A stretch of DNA of 29,996 nucleotides from CAYQAJ01 sp964415245 (GTDB lineage: Bacteria > Planctomycetota > Planctomycetia > Pirellulales > Pirellulaceae): the NCBI GenBank assembly GCA_964415245.1, contig CAYQAJ010000030.1:1-29996 (forward strand), given 5' to 3'. Both the position numbers and the translations under genes were made by a program. A model generated the notes under the pieces. That model had not been told where the DNA came from. It saw only the letters and a list, made by a program, of their open reading frames with translations, and searched no databases. This document shows positions 9,386-17,250 of the stretch, piece after piece. How positions within the stretch are numbered: the first letter of the stretch is position 1; every line of letters begins with the position of its first letter.

Positions 9386-9755
9386 GGTGAAACCTCCTCT
9401 GATCGAGGTCCAAGCGCGGAGCGGCGGAATTGATGGAAAAGCGAAGTGACGAGCGCGAGCGAATTGTCAGACCCGTCGACGCATCGATTTGCGCCGACGC
9501 AACGATAAGCGCCCAGGCTTGTAATCGATTGTCCCGCGTGGCACCAATGCCAATTTCACGTCGACCACGCAAGATGAGCAGTCCAGAGAACCTTGACGAA
9601 TGTGTGGCCAGCTAGGAAAGGCGGATCGCTCTGCAGCGGCCATGGTCGAGATGAAGTGGGGCGCGCGCCGGCGATTTGGTCAGAACCGGTACCCGCGCTG
9701 TGGGCCGTCGTGGGTGAGCGTAGCATCGGAACGTGCATTCACCGCCGGCCCGCGA
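9386..9755. other. Intergenic region holding a map 3'-end relic
   Basis: There is no convincing gene in these 370 bases. The left part is the leader of the SH3 gene, with its AGGAGG at 9393-9398, and includes an imperfect hairpin near 9476-9503. The right part contains a degenerate copy of the end of map, described separately. Short open frames here do not resemble known proteins. Confidence 0.5.
9680..9733 (-). pseudogene. Relic of the 3' end of a map gene copy
   Basis: On the minus strand this stretch ends in codons for LTHDGPQRGYRF and a TGA. The intact map product ends LTKDGPQRGYRF. At DNA level 9680-9720 matches 10383-10423 at 37 of 41 positions. Upstream the match weakens (ARSDATLT against ERAEILTLT), and nothing further of map is visible. 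It is a partial, decaying direct repeat on the far side of the toxin-antitoxin pair. Confidence 0.75.
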
Positions 9756-10055
9756 TCACGGCAGTCGCTCCCGCCATTTTTCTGAATCTCTTGCCGTGTG
9801 GAATACGCCGTAAATCGTTACCACGTCGTCGGCATGCTCGTAAAGAACGGCGTAGGGAAACCTTCGTACCAGGGAACGGCGATAGTTGTCGTGAACGACC
9901 GCATACATGTCGGGCGATTGGCAGACCGCCTCGATACACGAGTCGACGCACCCCAGAAACTCTTCGCCCAGCCCGGTTCGGTGGCGCTCGTACCACGCGT
10001 AGGCTTCCGCGATGTCGTTCTCTGTCTCGGGGGCGAAAACCAGCTTAACGGCCAT
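9756..10055 (-). CDS. ParE/RelE-family toxin
   Basis: The 99-residue product has the usual size and layout of type II ParE/RelE toxins: an N-terminal strand (KLVFAPETENDIAEAYAWYE), a helical hairpin (LGEEFLGCVDSCIEAVCQSP), then the strand-rich core RRSLVRRFPYAVLYEHADDVVTIYGVFHTARD. The RRFPY and FHTARD blocks are typical of the family. The known roles are gyrase poisoning (ParE) or ribosome-dependent mRNA cleavage (RelE); sequence alone does not decide which. Its ATG overlaps the 3' end of the upstream antitoxin by 11 bases, so translation is coupled. The pair sits between the map gene and a relic of the map 3' end. Confidence 0.85.
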   Translation of the reverse strand: MAVKLVFAPETENDIAEAYAWYERHRTGLGEEFLGCVDSCIEAVCQSPDMYAVVHDNYRRSLVRRFPYAVLYEHADDVVTIYGVFHTARDSEKWRERLP

Positions 10056-10263
10056 AGCGGCTGCGAATCCGACGCTTGACTTCGTCCCAAGTCAGCGTGG
10101 GCACGGATTTGCTCGTGAGGTTCGCTTTGCGCCGCGCGAGTTCCTGCAACTGCCAATCGTGCAGCGGCACATTCTCGGGAGTCGCCGCGAGGTCATCCCA
10201 CAGGTCCTCCACGAGCTGCAACTTCTCGGAGGGACTCAGATCGAATACCGATGGGCTACTCAT
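10045..10263 (-). CDS. Antitoxin of the TIGR02574 addiction-module family
   Basis: The 72-residue acidic protein starts at the ATG at 10263; a GTG at 10275 would add four residues, and neither start has a clear Shine-Dalgarno sequence. The N-terminal segment LSPSEKLQLVEDLWDDLA matches the short helix-rich pattern of putative addiction module components (TIGR02574). The C-terminal PTLTWDEVKRRIRSRYGR is typical of the toxin-binding end. It is the first gene of the pair and overlaps the ParE/RelE toxin by 11 bases. By analogy it neutralises the toxin and may repress its own promoter, which would lie in the 120 bases towards map. Confidence 0.82.
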   Translation of the reverse strand: MSSPSVFDLSPSEKLQLVEDLWDDLAATPENVPLHDWQLQELARRKANLTSKSVPTLTWDEVKRRIRSRYGR

Positions 10264-10382
10264 GGGCGTTTGCACCGTGGATTAGCATATCAACTCAACG
10301 CATGCAGCCGGCTCGCCGGTTCGGACCGACCATCGCTTCATTGTACGACAAACCCCTGGCCGGCGCCGAGTCGGTGATTCGT

Positions 10383-11192
10383 TCAGAACCGGTATCCGCG
10401 CTGCGGGCCGTCCTTGGTGAGCGTGAGAATTTCGGCCCGCTCTTCGCCCATCAGAATGGTGTGCTCGAACTGGGCCGACAGGCCGCCGTCTTTGGTACGC
10501 ACGGTCCAGCCGTCTTTCGAGTCGAGCACGGTGTCGGCCCGACCCGTGTTGATCATCGGCTCGATCGTGAAGCACACGCCGGGCGGAATCCGCTCCAGCC
10601 GCGACTCGGGCGTGGGGTCGTGCGGCACGCTGGGCCACTGGTGGAACTCGCGCCCCAGGCCGTGTCCCACGTACTCCTGCACCACGGAAAGACCGCGCGA
10701 CCGCGCCAGCGCCACGATCGCGTCGCCGATGTCCGATACGCGGCCGTTCGGCTTGATGGCGTCGATGCCCGCGTACAGGCAGTCGAACGCGCACTGCGCC
10801 ACGGCCCGCGCCTCGGGCGACACCTCGCCGATGAGAAACGTTTCGGACTGGTCGCCGTGCCAGCCGTCGACGACGCTGGTGACGTCGATGTTGACGATGT
10901 CCCCCGCTTTAAGCACGTAGTCGCCCGGGATGCCGTGGCAGATCACGTTGTTCACGCTGGTGCAGCAGCTTTTGGGAAACGGCCGCTTGGGACCCGGGTA
11001 GCCCAGCGGCGCGGGGTGATGGCCGTGGTCGAATGTGTACTTGTGGATCAGCTCGTCGAGCTTGCCAGTGGTGACGTCCGCCTGTACGTGGGGCCGGATG
11101 AAATCCATCAACTGCGAGTTGAATCGCCCGGCAACGCGCATGCACTCGCGCTCTTCTTCGCTGAGTCGGACTTGTCGCTTGCGAACGTGCAT
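10383..11192 (-). CDS. map: Type I methionine aminopeptidase
   Basis: The 269-residue enzyme removes the initiator methionine from nascent proteins in the cytoplasm. All five metal ligands of the pita-bread fold can be placed: Asp in NIDVTSVV, Asp in GWHGDQSE, His in GHGLGREFHQWP, Glu in FTIEPMI and Glu in QFEHTILM. The motif ICHGIPGDYVL and the C-terminal LTKDGPQRGYRF are also typical. A TTG at 11234 would add 14 residues, but the ATG at 11192 fits the family length better; there is no strong Shine-Dalgarno sequence for either. The N-terminal zinc-finger extension seen in eukaryotes is absent. The gene is divergent from leuS and followed by the ParE/RelE module. Confidence 0.93.
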   Translation of the reverse strand: MHVRKRQVRLSEEERECMRVAGRFNSQLMDFIRPHVQADVTTGKLDELIHKYTFDHGHHPAPLGYPGPKRPFPKSCCTSVNNVICHGIPGDYVLKAGDIVNIDVTSVVDGWHGDQSETFLIGEVSPEARAVAQCAFDCLYAGIDAIKPNGRVSDIGDAIVALARSRGLSVVQEYVGHGLGREFHQWPSVPHDPTPESRLERIPPGVCFTIEPMINTGRADTVLDSKDGWTVRTKDGGLSAQFEHTILMGEERAEILTLTKDGPQRGYRF

Positions 11193-11569
11193 AACTGCCG
11201 CTTGGCTTCGGTTGGCCCACCGGGGGCGCGACAACTGGGACTACTCTACAGGATTATAAGGCGCGCCACGACCCAATAAACGTAGGAGAAGGGCGTGCGG
11301 TGGTCGCCGATTTGTGCTCCATGACGATCATCGGCGCCCGGGTTCGACACGCGGCATCGAAAACGGCATCTAAAGATGCCGGCTATCACTGCGACAAAAC
11401 GCATGATCCTCAGCCGCACGAGCGGTGTCCTCACCTTTACCGGTCCTCGGGCCAGGTAGTACAATCGCGCCTTTGCCCGCGCGGCCGCCCGTCGTGCCGC
11501 AAACCACTATCCTGCAAACACTTACTCCGCACCTTCCTGCCACCTCCGCGAAATTCGACTCGCACCGCC
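11193..11569. other. Divergent map/leuS intergenic region with a hairpin
   Basis: These 377 bases separate divergent map and leuS and should contain both promoters. The clearest structure is a palindrome at 11364-11381 (CGGCATC / GATGCCG around TAAA), which could be an operator or a leader hairpin for leuS. A GGTTCGA string at 11341 resembles a tRNA T-loop, but no cloverleaf can be built. I see no gene here. Confidence 0.4.
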
Positions 11570-14488
11570 ATGCCGCGCTACAACCCCAGCGTCATCGAAC
11601 CCAAGTGGCAAAAGTACTGGGACGAGAACGCCACCTTCCGCACTCCCGACATGCCCAGCGGCCCGAAGCGGTACGTGCTCGACATGTTCCCCTACCCCAG
11701 CGGCGACGGCCTGCACGTGGGGCATCCCGAGGGATACACCGCCACCGATATCGTCTGCCGCTTTCGCCGCATGCGGGGCGACTGCGTGCTGCACCCCATG
11801 GGCTTCGACGCCTTCGGCCTCCCCGCCGAGGAGCACGCCATCCGCACCAACACGCCGCCGCGCGAGTCGGCCGAGAAGAACATCGCCACTTTCCGCCGGC
11901 AGCTCAAAATGCTCGGCTTCAGCTACGACTGGAGCCGCGAATTGGCCACCACCGACGTCGGCTATTTTCGCTGGACGCAGTGGATCTTTCTGCTCTTGTT
12001 CGACACGTGGTTCGACCACTCGCAACAGAAGGGCCGACCGATCGCCGAGCTGCCCATTCCCGCCGACGTGGCCATGCAGGGCAACGACGCGGTGCGCCGC
12101 TATCAGGATGAGCACCGCCTCGCCTATCAGGCCGATGCGCTGGTCAACTGGTGCCCCGCGCTGGGAACCGTGCTGGCCAACGAAGAAGTGGTCGACGGCA
12201 TGAGCGAGCGCGGCGGGCACCCGGTCGAGCGGATCGGCCTGCGCCAGTGGATGCTGCGGATCACCGCCTACGCCGATCGTCTCGGAAACGATCTCGACAC
12301 CGTCGACTGGCCCGATAGCCTCAAGAAGCTGCAGCGCGACTGGATCGGCCGCAGCACGGGAGCGGAAGTCGATTTCTTCATCGGCGCCGGCGACGCACGA
12401 AGTAGCGGTAAGCCCGAGGCAAGCGCGTTCGACACTTGGAAGCGGGCCCGCGCTTCGAGCGGTTTCCCCCGCAAGCCCGGCGACGACGTGCTCCGCGTTT
12501 ACACCACTCGCCCCGATACGCTGTTCGGTGCCACGTACATGGTCATCGCGCCGGAACACCCGTTTGTCGAACGGCTGACCGTGCCGGCACACAAAAAAGC
12601 CGTCGAGCAGTATTGCCGCAAAGCCGCCACCAAGAGCGACCTCGACCGCACCGACCTGGCCAAGGAGAAGACGGGCGTATTCACCGGCTCGTATGCCGTC
12701 AACCCCGTGAACGGAGAAGCGATCGGCATCTGGATTGCCGACTACGTGCTGATCAGCTACGGAACCGGCGCCATCATGGCGGTGCCGGCCCACGACGAGC
12801 GCGACTTCGAGTTCGCGAAACAGTTCGATTTGCCAATTAGGGCCGTCGTCGATCCGGGCGAAGAAATGTTCGAAGGACAATTGGAGTCGTCCGATACTAA
12901 GTCGTCCCTACAATTGAAACGCGTGAATCAGGCTGCAGTACTTCGAGGCGAAGAGTGTTACGCGGGTAACGGAGTTGCCATCAACAGCGGCAAGTACAAT
13001 GGCCTCACCACGCCCGAGTTCAAACGCCGCATCACCGAAGACCTCGCGACCGGCGGCCTCGGCCGCGGCGCGGTCAACTACAAACTGCGCGACTGGCTCT
13101 TCTCGCGGCAGCGGTTCTGGGGCGAACCGTTTCCGCTGTTGCACGAGCTGGGCGCGAAGGGTGAGCCCACCGGCTTTGTCCGCGCGGTGCCCGACGAGCA
13201 ATTGCCCGTCGATCTGCCGGCGCTCGACGATTACAAGCCGCACGGCCGCCCTGAGCCGCTGTTGGCCAAGGCGCCCGACGACTGGCTGTACGTCACGCTC
13301 GATGGCCGCCGCTACCAGCGCGAAACCAACACCATGCCGCAATGGGCCGGCTCGTGCTGGTATTACCTGCGGTTTATCGATCCCAAAAACGATCGCGCCT
13401 TGGTCGACCCCGCGAAAGAGCGCGCGTGGATGCCCATCGACTTGTACGTCGGCGGCGTCGAACATGCCGTGCTGCACTTGCTCTACGCGCGATTCTGGCA
13501 CAAGGTTCTATTCGATCGTGGCTACGTGAGCACGGCCGAGCCGTTCGCCAAGCTCGTGAACCAGGGAATGATCCTGGGCGAGGCGGAGATAACCGGCTAC
13601 CGTGACTCCTTGGGCAAACCCGTGAGCGCCGAACTGGTGGCCGAGCGCGAAGGGGGAGAGTTTGTTGTTCGCGAGACCGGCGCCCCCGTTGAAGCCGTGC
13701 GGATCGACGTTTCCGAAGTCGAAAAACAGGGAGACGTATTCGTACTCAAGAGCGATGCAAACATCCGCGTCGACAGTCGGGCGTACAAGATGTCCAAGAG
13801 CCGTGGCAACGTGGTGAACCCCGACGCCATCGTCCGCGACTTCGGCGCCGATTCGCTGCGGCTCTATGAAATGTTCATGGGCCCGCTCGAAGCCACCAAG
13901 CCGTGGAGCATGCAGGGCGTAAGCGGCGTTCGCAAATTCCTGGACCGCGCCTGGAACATGATCGTCGACATGTATGCCGACGAGCCGACGCTCAACGCCG
14001 CCGTGCGCGACGTGGAGCCGACCGCCGAACAGAACCGCGTGCTGCACCGCACGATTCGCGAGGTGACCGGCGACGTCGAGCGGATGGAGTTCAACACGGC
14101 CATCGCCCGCATGATGGAGTTCGTCAACTTCTTCACCAAGGAAGACGTGCGGCCACGTTCGGCAATGGAGCGGTTCGTGCTGTTGCTCTCGCCCTACGCG
14201 CCCCATCTTTGCGAAGAGCTGTGGCAACTCCTGGGCCACGCCGATTCGCTCGCCTACGAACCGTGGCCCGAGTTCGATGAAGCCCTCATTCGCGAGGACA
14301 CCATCGAAGTGCCGGTGCAAGTAAACGGCAAAGTCCGCGCTAAAGTAAGCGTGCCCGCCGAATCGGACCGCGCCATGCTGGAACAATCAGCCCGCGCCAA
14401 CGACCGCATCGCCGAACTCTTGGCCGACAAGCAGGTCGTAAGAGTGGTCGTAGTCCCCGGCCGTTTGGTGAATTTTGTGGTGAAGTAG
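11570..14488 (+). CDS. leuS: Leucyl-tRNA synthetase
   Basis: The 972-residue class I synthetase charges tRNA-Leu in the cytoplasm. The start MPRYNPSVIEPKWQKYWDEN is the usual N-terminus; the frame is open upstream but looks non-coding. The HIGH-type motif is HVGH (residues 49-52), and the KMSKS loop is intact (740-744, YKMSKSRGN). The editing domain is marked by TTRPDTLFGATYMV and GTGAIMAVPAHDERDFEFA. The catalytic core continues in RQRFWGEPFP and NTMPQWAGSCWYYLRF. The C-terminal anticodon-binding region and the final VQVNGKVRAKV domain are complete. The region at about residues 430-465 is unusually AT-rich and longer than I expect. No Shine-Dalgarno sequence is evident. Confidence 0.97.
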   Translation: MPRYNPSVIEPKWQKYWDENATFRTPDMPSGPKRYVLDMFPYPSGDGLHVGHPEGYTATDIVCRFRRMRGDCVLHPMGFDAFGLPAEEHAIRTNTPPRESAEKNIATFRRQLKMLGFSYDWSRELATTDVGYFRWTQWIFLLLFDTWFDHSQQKGRPIAELPIPADVAMQGNDAVRRYQDEHRLAYQADALVNWCPALGTVLANEEVVDGMSERGGHPVERIGLRQWMLRITAYADRLGNDLDTVDWPDSLKKLQRDWIGRSTGAEVDFFIGAGDARSSGKPEASAFDTWKRARASSGFPRKPGDDVLRVYTTRPDTLFGATYMVIAPEHPFVERLTVPAHKKAVEQYCRKAATKSDLDRTDLAKEKTGVFTGSYAVNPVNGEAIGIWIADYVLISYGTGAIMAVPAHDERDFEFAKQFDLPIRAVVDPGEEMFEGQLESSDTKSSLQLKRVNQAAVLRGEECYAGNGVAINSGKYNGLTTPEFKRRITEDLATGGLGRGAVNYKLRDWLFSRQRFWGEPFPLLHELGAKGEPTGFVRAVPDEQLPVDLPALDDYKPHGRPEPLLAKAPDDWLYVTLDGRRYQRETNTMPQWAGSCWYYLRFIDPKNDRALVDPAKERAWMPIDLYVGGVEHAVLHLLYARFWHKVLFDRGYVSTAEPFAKLVNQGMILGEAEITGYRDSLGKPVSAELVAEREGGEFVVRETGAPVEAVRIDVSEVEKQGDVFVLKSDANIRVDSRAYKMSKSRGNVVNPDAIVRDFGADSLRLYEMFMGPLEATKPWSMQGVSGVRKFLDRAWNMIVDMYADEPTLNAAVRDVEPTAEQNRVLHRTIREVTGDVERMEFNTAIARMMEFVNFFTKEDVRPRSAMERFVLLLSPYAPHLCEELWQLLGHADSLAYEPWPEFDEALIREDTIEVPVQVNGKVRAKVSVPAESDRAMLEQSARANDRIAELLADKQVVRVVVVPGRLVNFVVK

Positions 14489-14537
14489 CGGTAGTTGGTT
14501 GTTGGTGGTCGGTTGTAGGTTAACTCTTCGCCGGGCG

Positions 14538-14744
14538 TCATGAACTGCCCTCTGGCTTTAGGTCGGAGAGGGAATACTCCGGCTCATGGGGTCCGTAGGC
14601 GCGTGCCAATTGCGCTTGCCCGAATTGCCGCCACGCATCGCGTTCTTCCCGCCAGCTCACGAACACTGCGAAGTCTAGTACCTCGTGTAGGCGATCCTCC
14701 GGTAATTCATCGAGGACCTTATCCAAAGTTTCCTTTACGCTCAT
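14538..14744 (-). CDS. DUF2281-like small antitoxin-type protein
   Basis: The 68-residue product starts at an ATG with a good GGAGG 6 bases upstream. The N-terminal half, TLDKVLDELPEDRLHEVLDFAVFVSW, matches the LPEDKLxEVLDFxEFL pattern of DUF2281 proteins, which are often encoded beside toxins as antitoxins. The C-terminal part, with YGPHEPEYSLSDL, is of the kind that folds onto a partner. No toxin gene is adjacent: leuS converges on its 3' end and the Gfo/Idh gene lies upstream. It may be an orphan antitoxin or a regulator. Confidence 0.7.
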   Translation of the reverse strand: MSVKETLDKVLDELPEDRLHEVLDFAVFVSWREERDAWRQFGQAQLARAYGPHEPEYSLSDLKPEGSS

Positions 14745-14874
14745 CCCTGTCCTCCCGTGGTCTGCACGCCAGTCGCCATTGCGTTATTCTACCTTTCGTG
14801 TGGTGCCGTGGACATCGTAATCTGACGCCCGACGTTACCGGCCGGTCGGACAGGGCGCTGTGGCGCGCTCGGCA

Positions 14875-14891
14875 GCGCCTCGCGGCTAACC
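14875..14891. repeat. 17-base repeat copy 1 (downstream of Gfo/Idh gene)
   Basis: This stretch, containing TCGCGGCTAACC, is identical to 17251-17267 downstream of the collapsed Gfo/Idh relic. A 12-base inverse copy of the core occurs at 28194-28205. It may be part of the duplicated Gfo/Idh segment, part of a dispersed repeat, or both. Confidence 0.55.
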
Positions 14892-14905
14892 ATCGGTCAG
14901 TCGTT

Positions 14906-16270
14906 TCAGACCTCATTCGGCACCACCCACGGTCCGCGGTACTCGCGTTTGAGTAGCGCGTTGCCGGCGTTGCTGTTGGTGAACGTTTCGGTCTTCGCGT
15001 CGACCAGCAGCTTTTCGCCGCCCAGGCGGTAGCTGATGTTGGCAATTTGGGCCAAAAACGTGCTGCGGTGGCCTTTTTCGATGTCGGCGTTGGGGCGGCG
15101 GCCTTCGCGGATGGCGTTACAAAAATCCTCCTTGTGCGGCGCGTCGGGGAATCGGCCATATTCCTGGGCCACGACGACCGGCTGGCGCTGGTGGGGCCGG
15201 CCGAACACTTGCCATCCGCCGCCGTGTCGGCCGACGACCATCATCCCCTCCGTTCCATAGATTTCGATGCGCGTGGCGTTCTGCAGCCAGTACGGGAACA
15301 TGTCGCTCTCCCGCACCTCGGGGTCGGTCTTGAGCATGTAAGGCGTGTACAGCGTAAGCTCGAACGACAGCACCAGGTCGTCGAAGTCGAACACGGCCAC
15401 CTGCGTGTCGGGCGTTTCGAAGCAGCCCTCTTCGTCGTACCGCCCGCCGGTGCAGCAAACCGACTTGGGATATTCCTTGCCGATGAGCCAACGGGCCAGG
15501 TCGAGCTGGTGAATGCCGTCGTTAATAATGTCGCCGCCCGAGTACCGCCAGAAGTGGTTCCAGTGCTCCCAATAGTTGAAATTGTAGCGGTGCTCGGGGG
15601 CGGGGCCGTTCCACATGTTCCAGTCGAGGTGCGCGGGAGGATCGGCGTCGGCCACCGGCTTCTCGTTGCCCCAATACTTCTGGTTGTAGACGCGGCACAG
15701 GTGAATTTTTCCCAGCTTGCCGGCGGCGATGTACTCGCGGGCCTTCATGCAATAGGGCGCGCTGCGGTTCTGCGTGCCCGCCTGCACGACGCGGTCGTAC
15801 TTGCGGGCGGCCTCGACCATTTTGCGTCCTTCCCACGGGCTGTGGCTGACCGGCTTCTCGACGTACACGTGCTTGCCGGCCTGACATCCCCAAACGGTAG
15901 CCAGCGCGTGCCAGTGATCGGGCGTGGCGACGACGATGGCGTCGGCCGATTTGTCGTCGAGCGCTCGGCGGAAGTCCTGCGTGGTTTTGGGAGCGAAACC
16001 CTGAATGCCCGCGACCTGCGCGACGCGCGACTCGAACAGCGAGGCGTCGACGTCGCACAGCCAGGCGACGTGGCAATCGGGTCGCGCGGCGAAATCGGCG
16101 GCCAGCGACTGCCCGCGGCCGCGTATGCCGACAATGGCGAGTGCGAGCTTGTCGTTGGCCGTGGTGGCCGAAGCGCGGCCGGCGAGCGTCATCAGCGACG
16201 CACCGGCGGCAGCGCCCAGACCGAGACGGGCGGAGTTATCGAGGAACTGGCGACGATTGATCGGATCCAT
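14906..16270 (-). CDS. Tat-exported Gfo/Idh/MocA family oxidoreductase
   Basis: The 454-residue product has an N-terminal twin-arginine signal (INRRQFLDNSARLGLGAAAG) and starts at an ATG with GGGAGG 7 bases upstream. The Rossmann NAD(P)-binding region begins LALAIVGIRGRGQS. It is followed by VVATPDHWHA and the conserved EKPVSHS, whose Lys is the usual catalytic or substrate-binding residue. The C-terminal domain has GGDIINDGIHQLDLARWL and MVVGRHGGGWQVF, ending EYRGPWVVPNEV. Members oxidise or reduce sugars and inositols. The many planctomycete Tat-exported paralogues are presumed to act on carbohydrates, but their substrates are mostly unknown. The gene appears to stand alone, and a relic of a paralogue lies at 17251-17417. 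Confidence 0.9.
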   Translation of the reverse strand: MDPINRRQFLDNSARLGLGAAAGASLMTLAGRASATTANDKLALAIVGIRGRGQSLAADFAARPDCHVAWLCDVDASLFESRVAQVAGIQGFAPKTTQDFRRALDDKSADAIVVATPDHWHALATVWGCQAGKHVYVEKPVSHSPWEGRKMVEAARKYDRVVQAGTQNRSAPYCMKAREYIAAGKLGKIHLCRVYNQKYWGNEKPVADADPPAHLDWNMWNGPAPEHRYNFNYWEHWNHFWRYSGGDIINDGIHQLDLARWLIGKEYPKSVCCTGGRYDEEGCFETPDTQVAVFDFDDLVLSFELTLYTPYMLKTDPEVRESDMFPYWLQNATRIEIYGTEGMMVVGRHGGGWQVFGRPHQRQPVVVAQEYGRFPDAPHKEDFCNAIREGRRPNADIEKGHRSTFLAQIANISYRLGGEKLLVDAKTETFTNSNAGNALLKREYRGPWVVPNEV

Positions 16271-16590
16271 GATTTGCCCTCCCTTGGGCCGACGCGGCGA
16301 CGTTGCACAGGGAATGCCCGATGCGTAACGAGCCGATTTGCCAGGTGTAATCGTTACGAAGCCTTGTGATTGGCCAACGGTTGCTGTGCGCGCGTGGCGG
16401 CATTAGTATAACGGCAGCCGCCCTTCGATTGGGAAAGAATTAAACGGCCTATCCGAAACCGTCGGCGACTGGCTCGTTCTGCGACGCGGCGGCGCGTGCG
16501 TCCCTCGATCCGCAGTCCGCGGAGCAAGACGTGCCGCTGTCCATCTCCGGATGGTCTTTGGATTGGCTCTTGATACCCAGGAGCAAGAAC
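16271..16590. other. Intergenic region between Gfo/Idh gene and PIN toxin-antitoxin pair
   Basis: These 320 bases separate divergent genes. They contain the GGGAGG of the Gfo/Idh gene, the conserved upstream element at 16391-16440 that is repeated at 17366-17417, and the AGGAG (16579-16583) of the antitoxin. A longer frame reading into the antitoxin from 16531 has no Shine-Dalgarno sequence and is less likely. Confidence 0.5.
16391..16440 (-). promoter_or_regulatory. Conserved upstream element, possible Gfo/Idh promoter (copy 1)
   Basis: A 24-base core (16398-16421) is identical to 17375-17398, with similar flanks on both sides. On the minus strand it contains TATACT (16405-16410), a good -10 match, about 135 bases before the Gfo/Idh ATG. 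No strong -35 is visible. Being kept in the collapsed second copy suggests it belongs to the duplicated transcription unit. Confidence 0.4.
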
Positions 16591-16821
16591 ATGGCGTCCG
16601 AGAGCATCTCGATTAGCGTCGACGCCGATGCCGCCCGGTCGTTCAAGGAAGCCTCGCCGGACCAGCGTCGCAAGCTGGAGCTTTTACTGCGGCTCCGATT
16701 GCGCGAGCTGACCGTCGAGCGAGCGCGCCCCTTGCGGGAAATCATGGAAGAAACGGGGCGAAACGCCGAGGCCAAGGGACTGACACCGGAAATGCTGGAG
16801 TCGATGCTCGGTGAAGACTGA
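16591..16821 (+). CDS. Putative antitoxin partner of PIN toxin
   Basis: The 76-residue product starts at an ATG with AGGAG (16579-16583) 7 bases upstream. The N-terminal SISISVDADAARSFKEASPDQRRKLELLLRLRLREL is a short strand followed by an amphipathic helix. The middle RPLREIMEETGRNAEAKGLTPEMLESMLGED resembles the C-terminal helix of antitoxins paired with PIN-domain toxins. The gene overlaps the PIN gene by 11 bases, the normal arrangement for such pairs. I assign it by context and composition, not by a clear family motif. Confidence 0.72.
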   Translation: MASESISISVDADAARSFKEASPDQRRKLELLLRLRLRELTVERARPLREIMEETGRNAEAKGLTPEMLESMLGED

Positions 16822-17236
16822 GTTGCGGACGGTGCTCGACACGGGCGTGGTCGTCAGCGCCCTGTTACTTCCAAGTTCGGTGCCGCGTCGTGCCTTGGAC
16901 ACCGCCGCCGCGCGTGGACGACTGCTGGTGTCGGAGGCAACGATTGCCGAATTGGATGAAGTGCTGCGTCGGCCGAAGTTCGACGCGTATGTGTCGAATG
17001 CGCAACGTATGGAGTTTTTGTCGGCGCTAGTGCGAGATGCGGACTTGATTGAAGTAGTCGACGTGGTAACCGATTGCCGCGATCCGAAGGATAACAAGTT
17101 TCTCGAAGTGGCCCTCAACGGCAACGGCAGCCACATCGTAACGGGCGATTCGGATTTACTCGTGCTGAATCCATTCCGTGGAATCTCCGTCGTGAATCCG
17201 CAAACGTTTGTGAATCTCGTTGATGCCCGACATTAA
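16811..17236 (+). CDS. PIN-domain toxin (COG1569-like)
   Basis: The 141-residue protein begins at a GTG overlapping the antitoxin. PIN ribonuclease residues can be placed: D10 in VLDTGVVVSALL, E47 in SEATIAELDEVL, D94 in DCRDPKDNKFLEVA and D113/D115 in TGDSDLLVL. The DPKDNKFLEVA and HIVTGDSDLL blocks are characteristic of the putative PIN toxins of the COG1569/TIGR00305 type. VapC-like PIN toxins cleave RNA, often tRNA or rRNA; the target here is unknown. The pair lies between the Gfo/Idh gene and the collapsed Gfo/Idh relic. Confidence 0.88.
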   Translation: MKTELRTVLDTGVVVSALLLPSSVPRRALDTAAARGRLLVSEATIAELDEVLRRPKFDAYVSNAQRMEFLSALVRDADLIEVVDVVTDCRDPKDNKFLEVALNGNGSHIVTGDSDLLVLNPFRGISVVNPQTFVNLVDARH

Positions 17237-17250
17237 GGGCGTGCTCGGCT

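Noticed and set aside
11335..11365. A tRNA-like T-loop string (GGTTCGA) between map and leuS
   Set aside because: No acceptor, D or anticodon stem can be paired around it.
11300..11569. N-terminal extension of LeuRS by 90 residues
   Set aside because: The sequence before MPRYNPSVIEPKWQ has no synthetase features and the family starts there.
15047..16369. A 440-codon plus-strand frame opposite the Gfo/Idh gene
   Set aside because: A shadow of high-GC coding sequence; the minus strand encodes a complete Gfo/Idh/MocA protein with a Tat signal.
16531..16590. A 20-residue N-terminal extension of the PIN antitoxin
   Set aside because: The AGGAG at 16579-16583 is correctly spaced for the ATG at 16591 and the longer start has no such signal.
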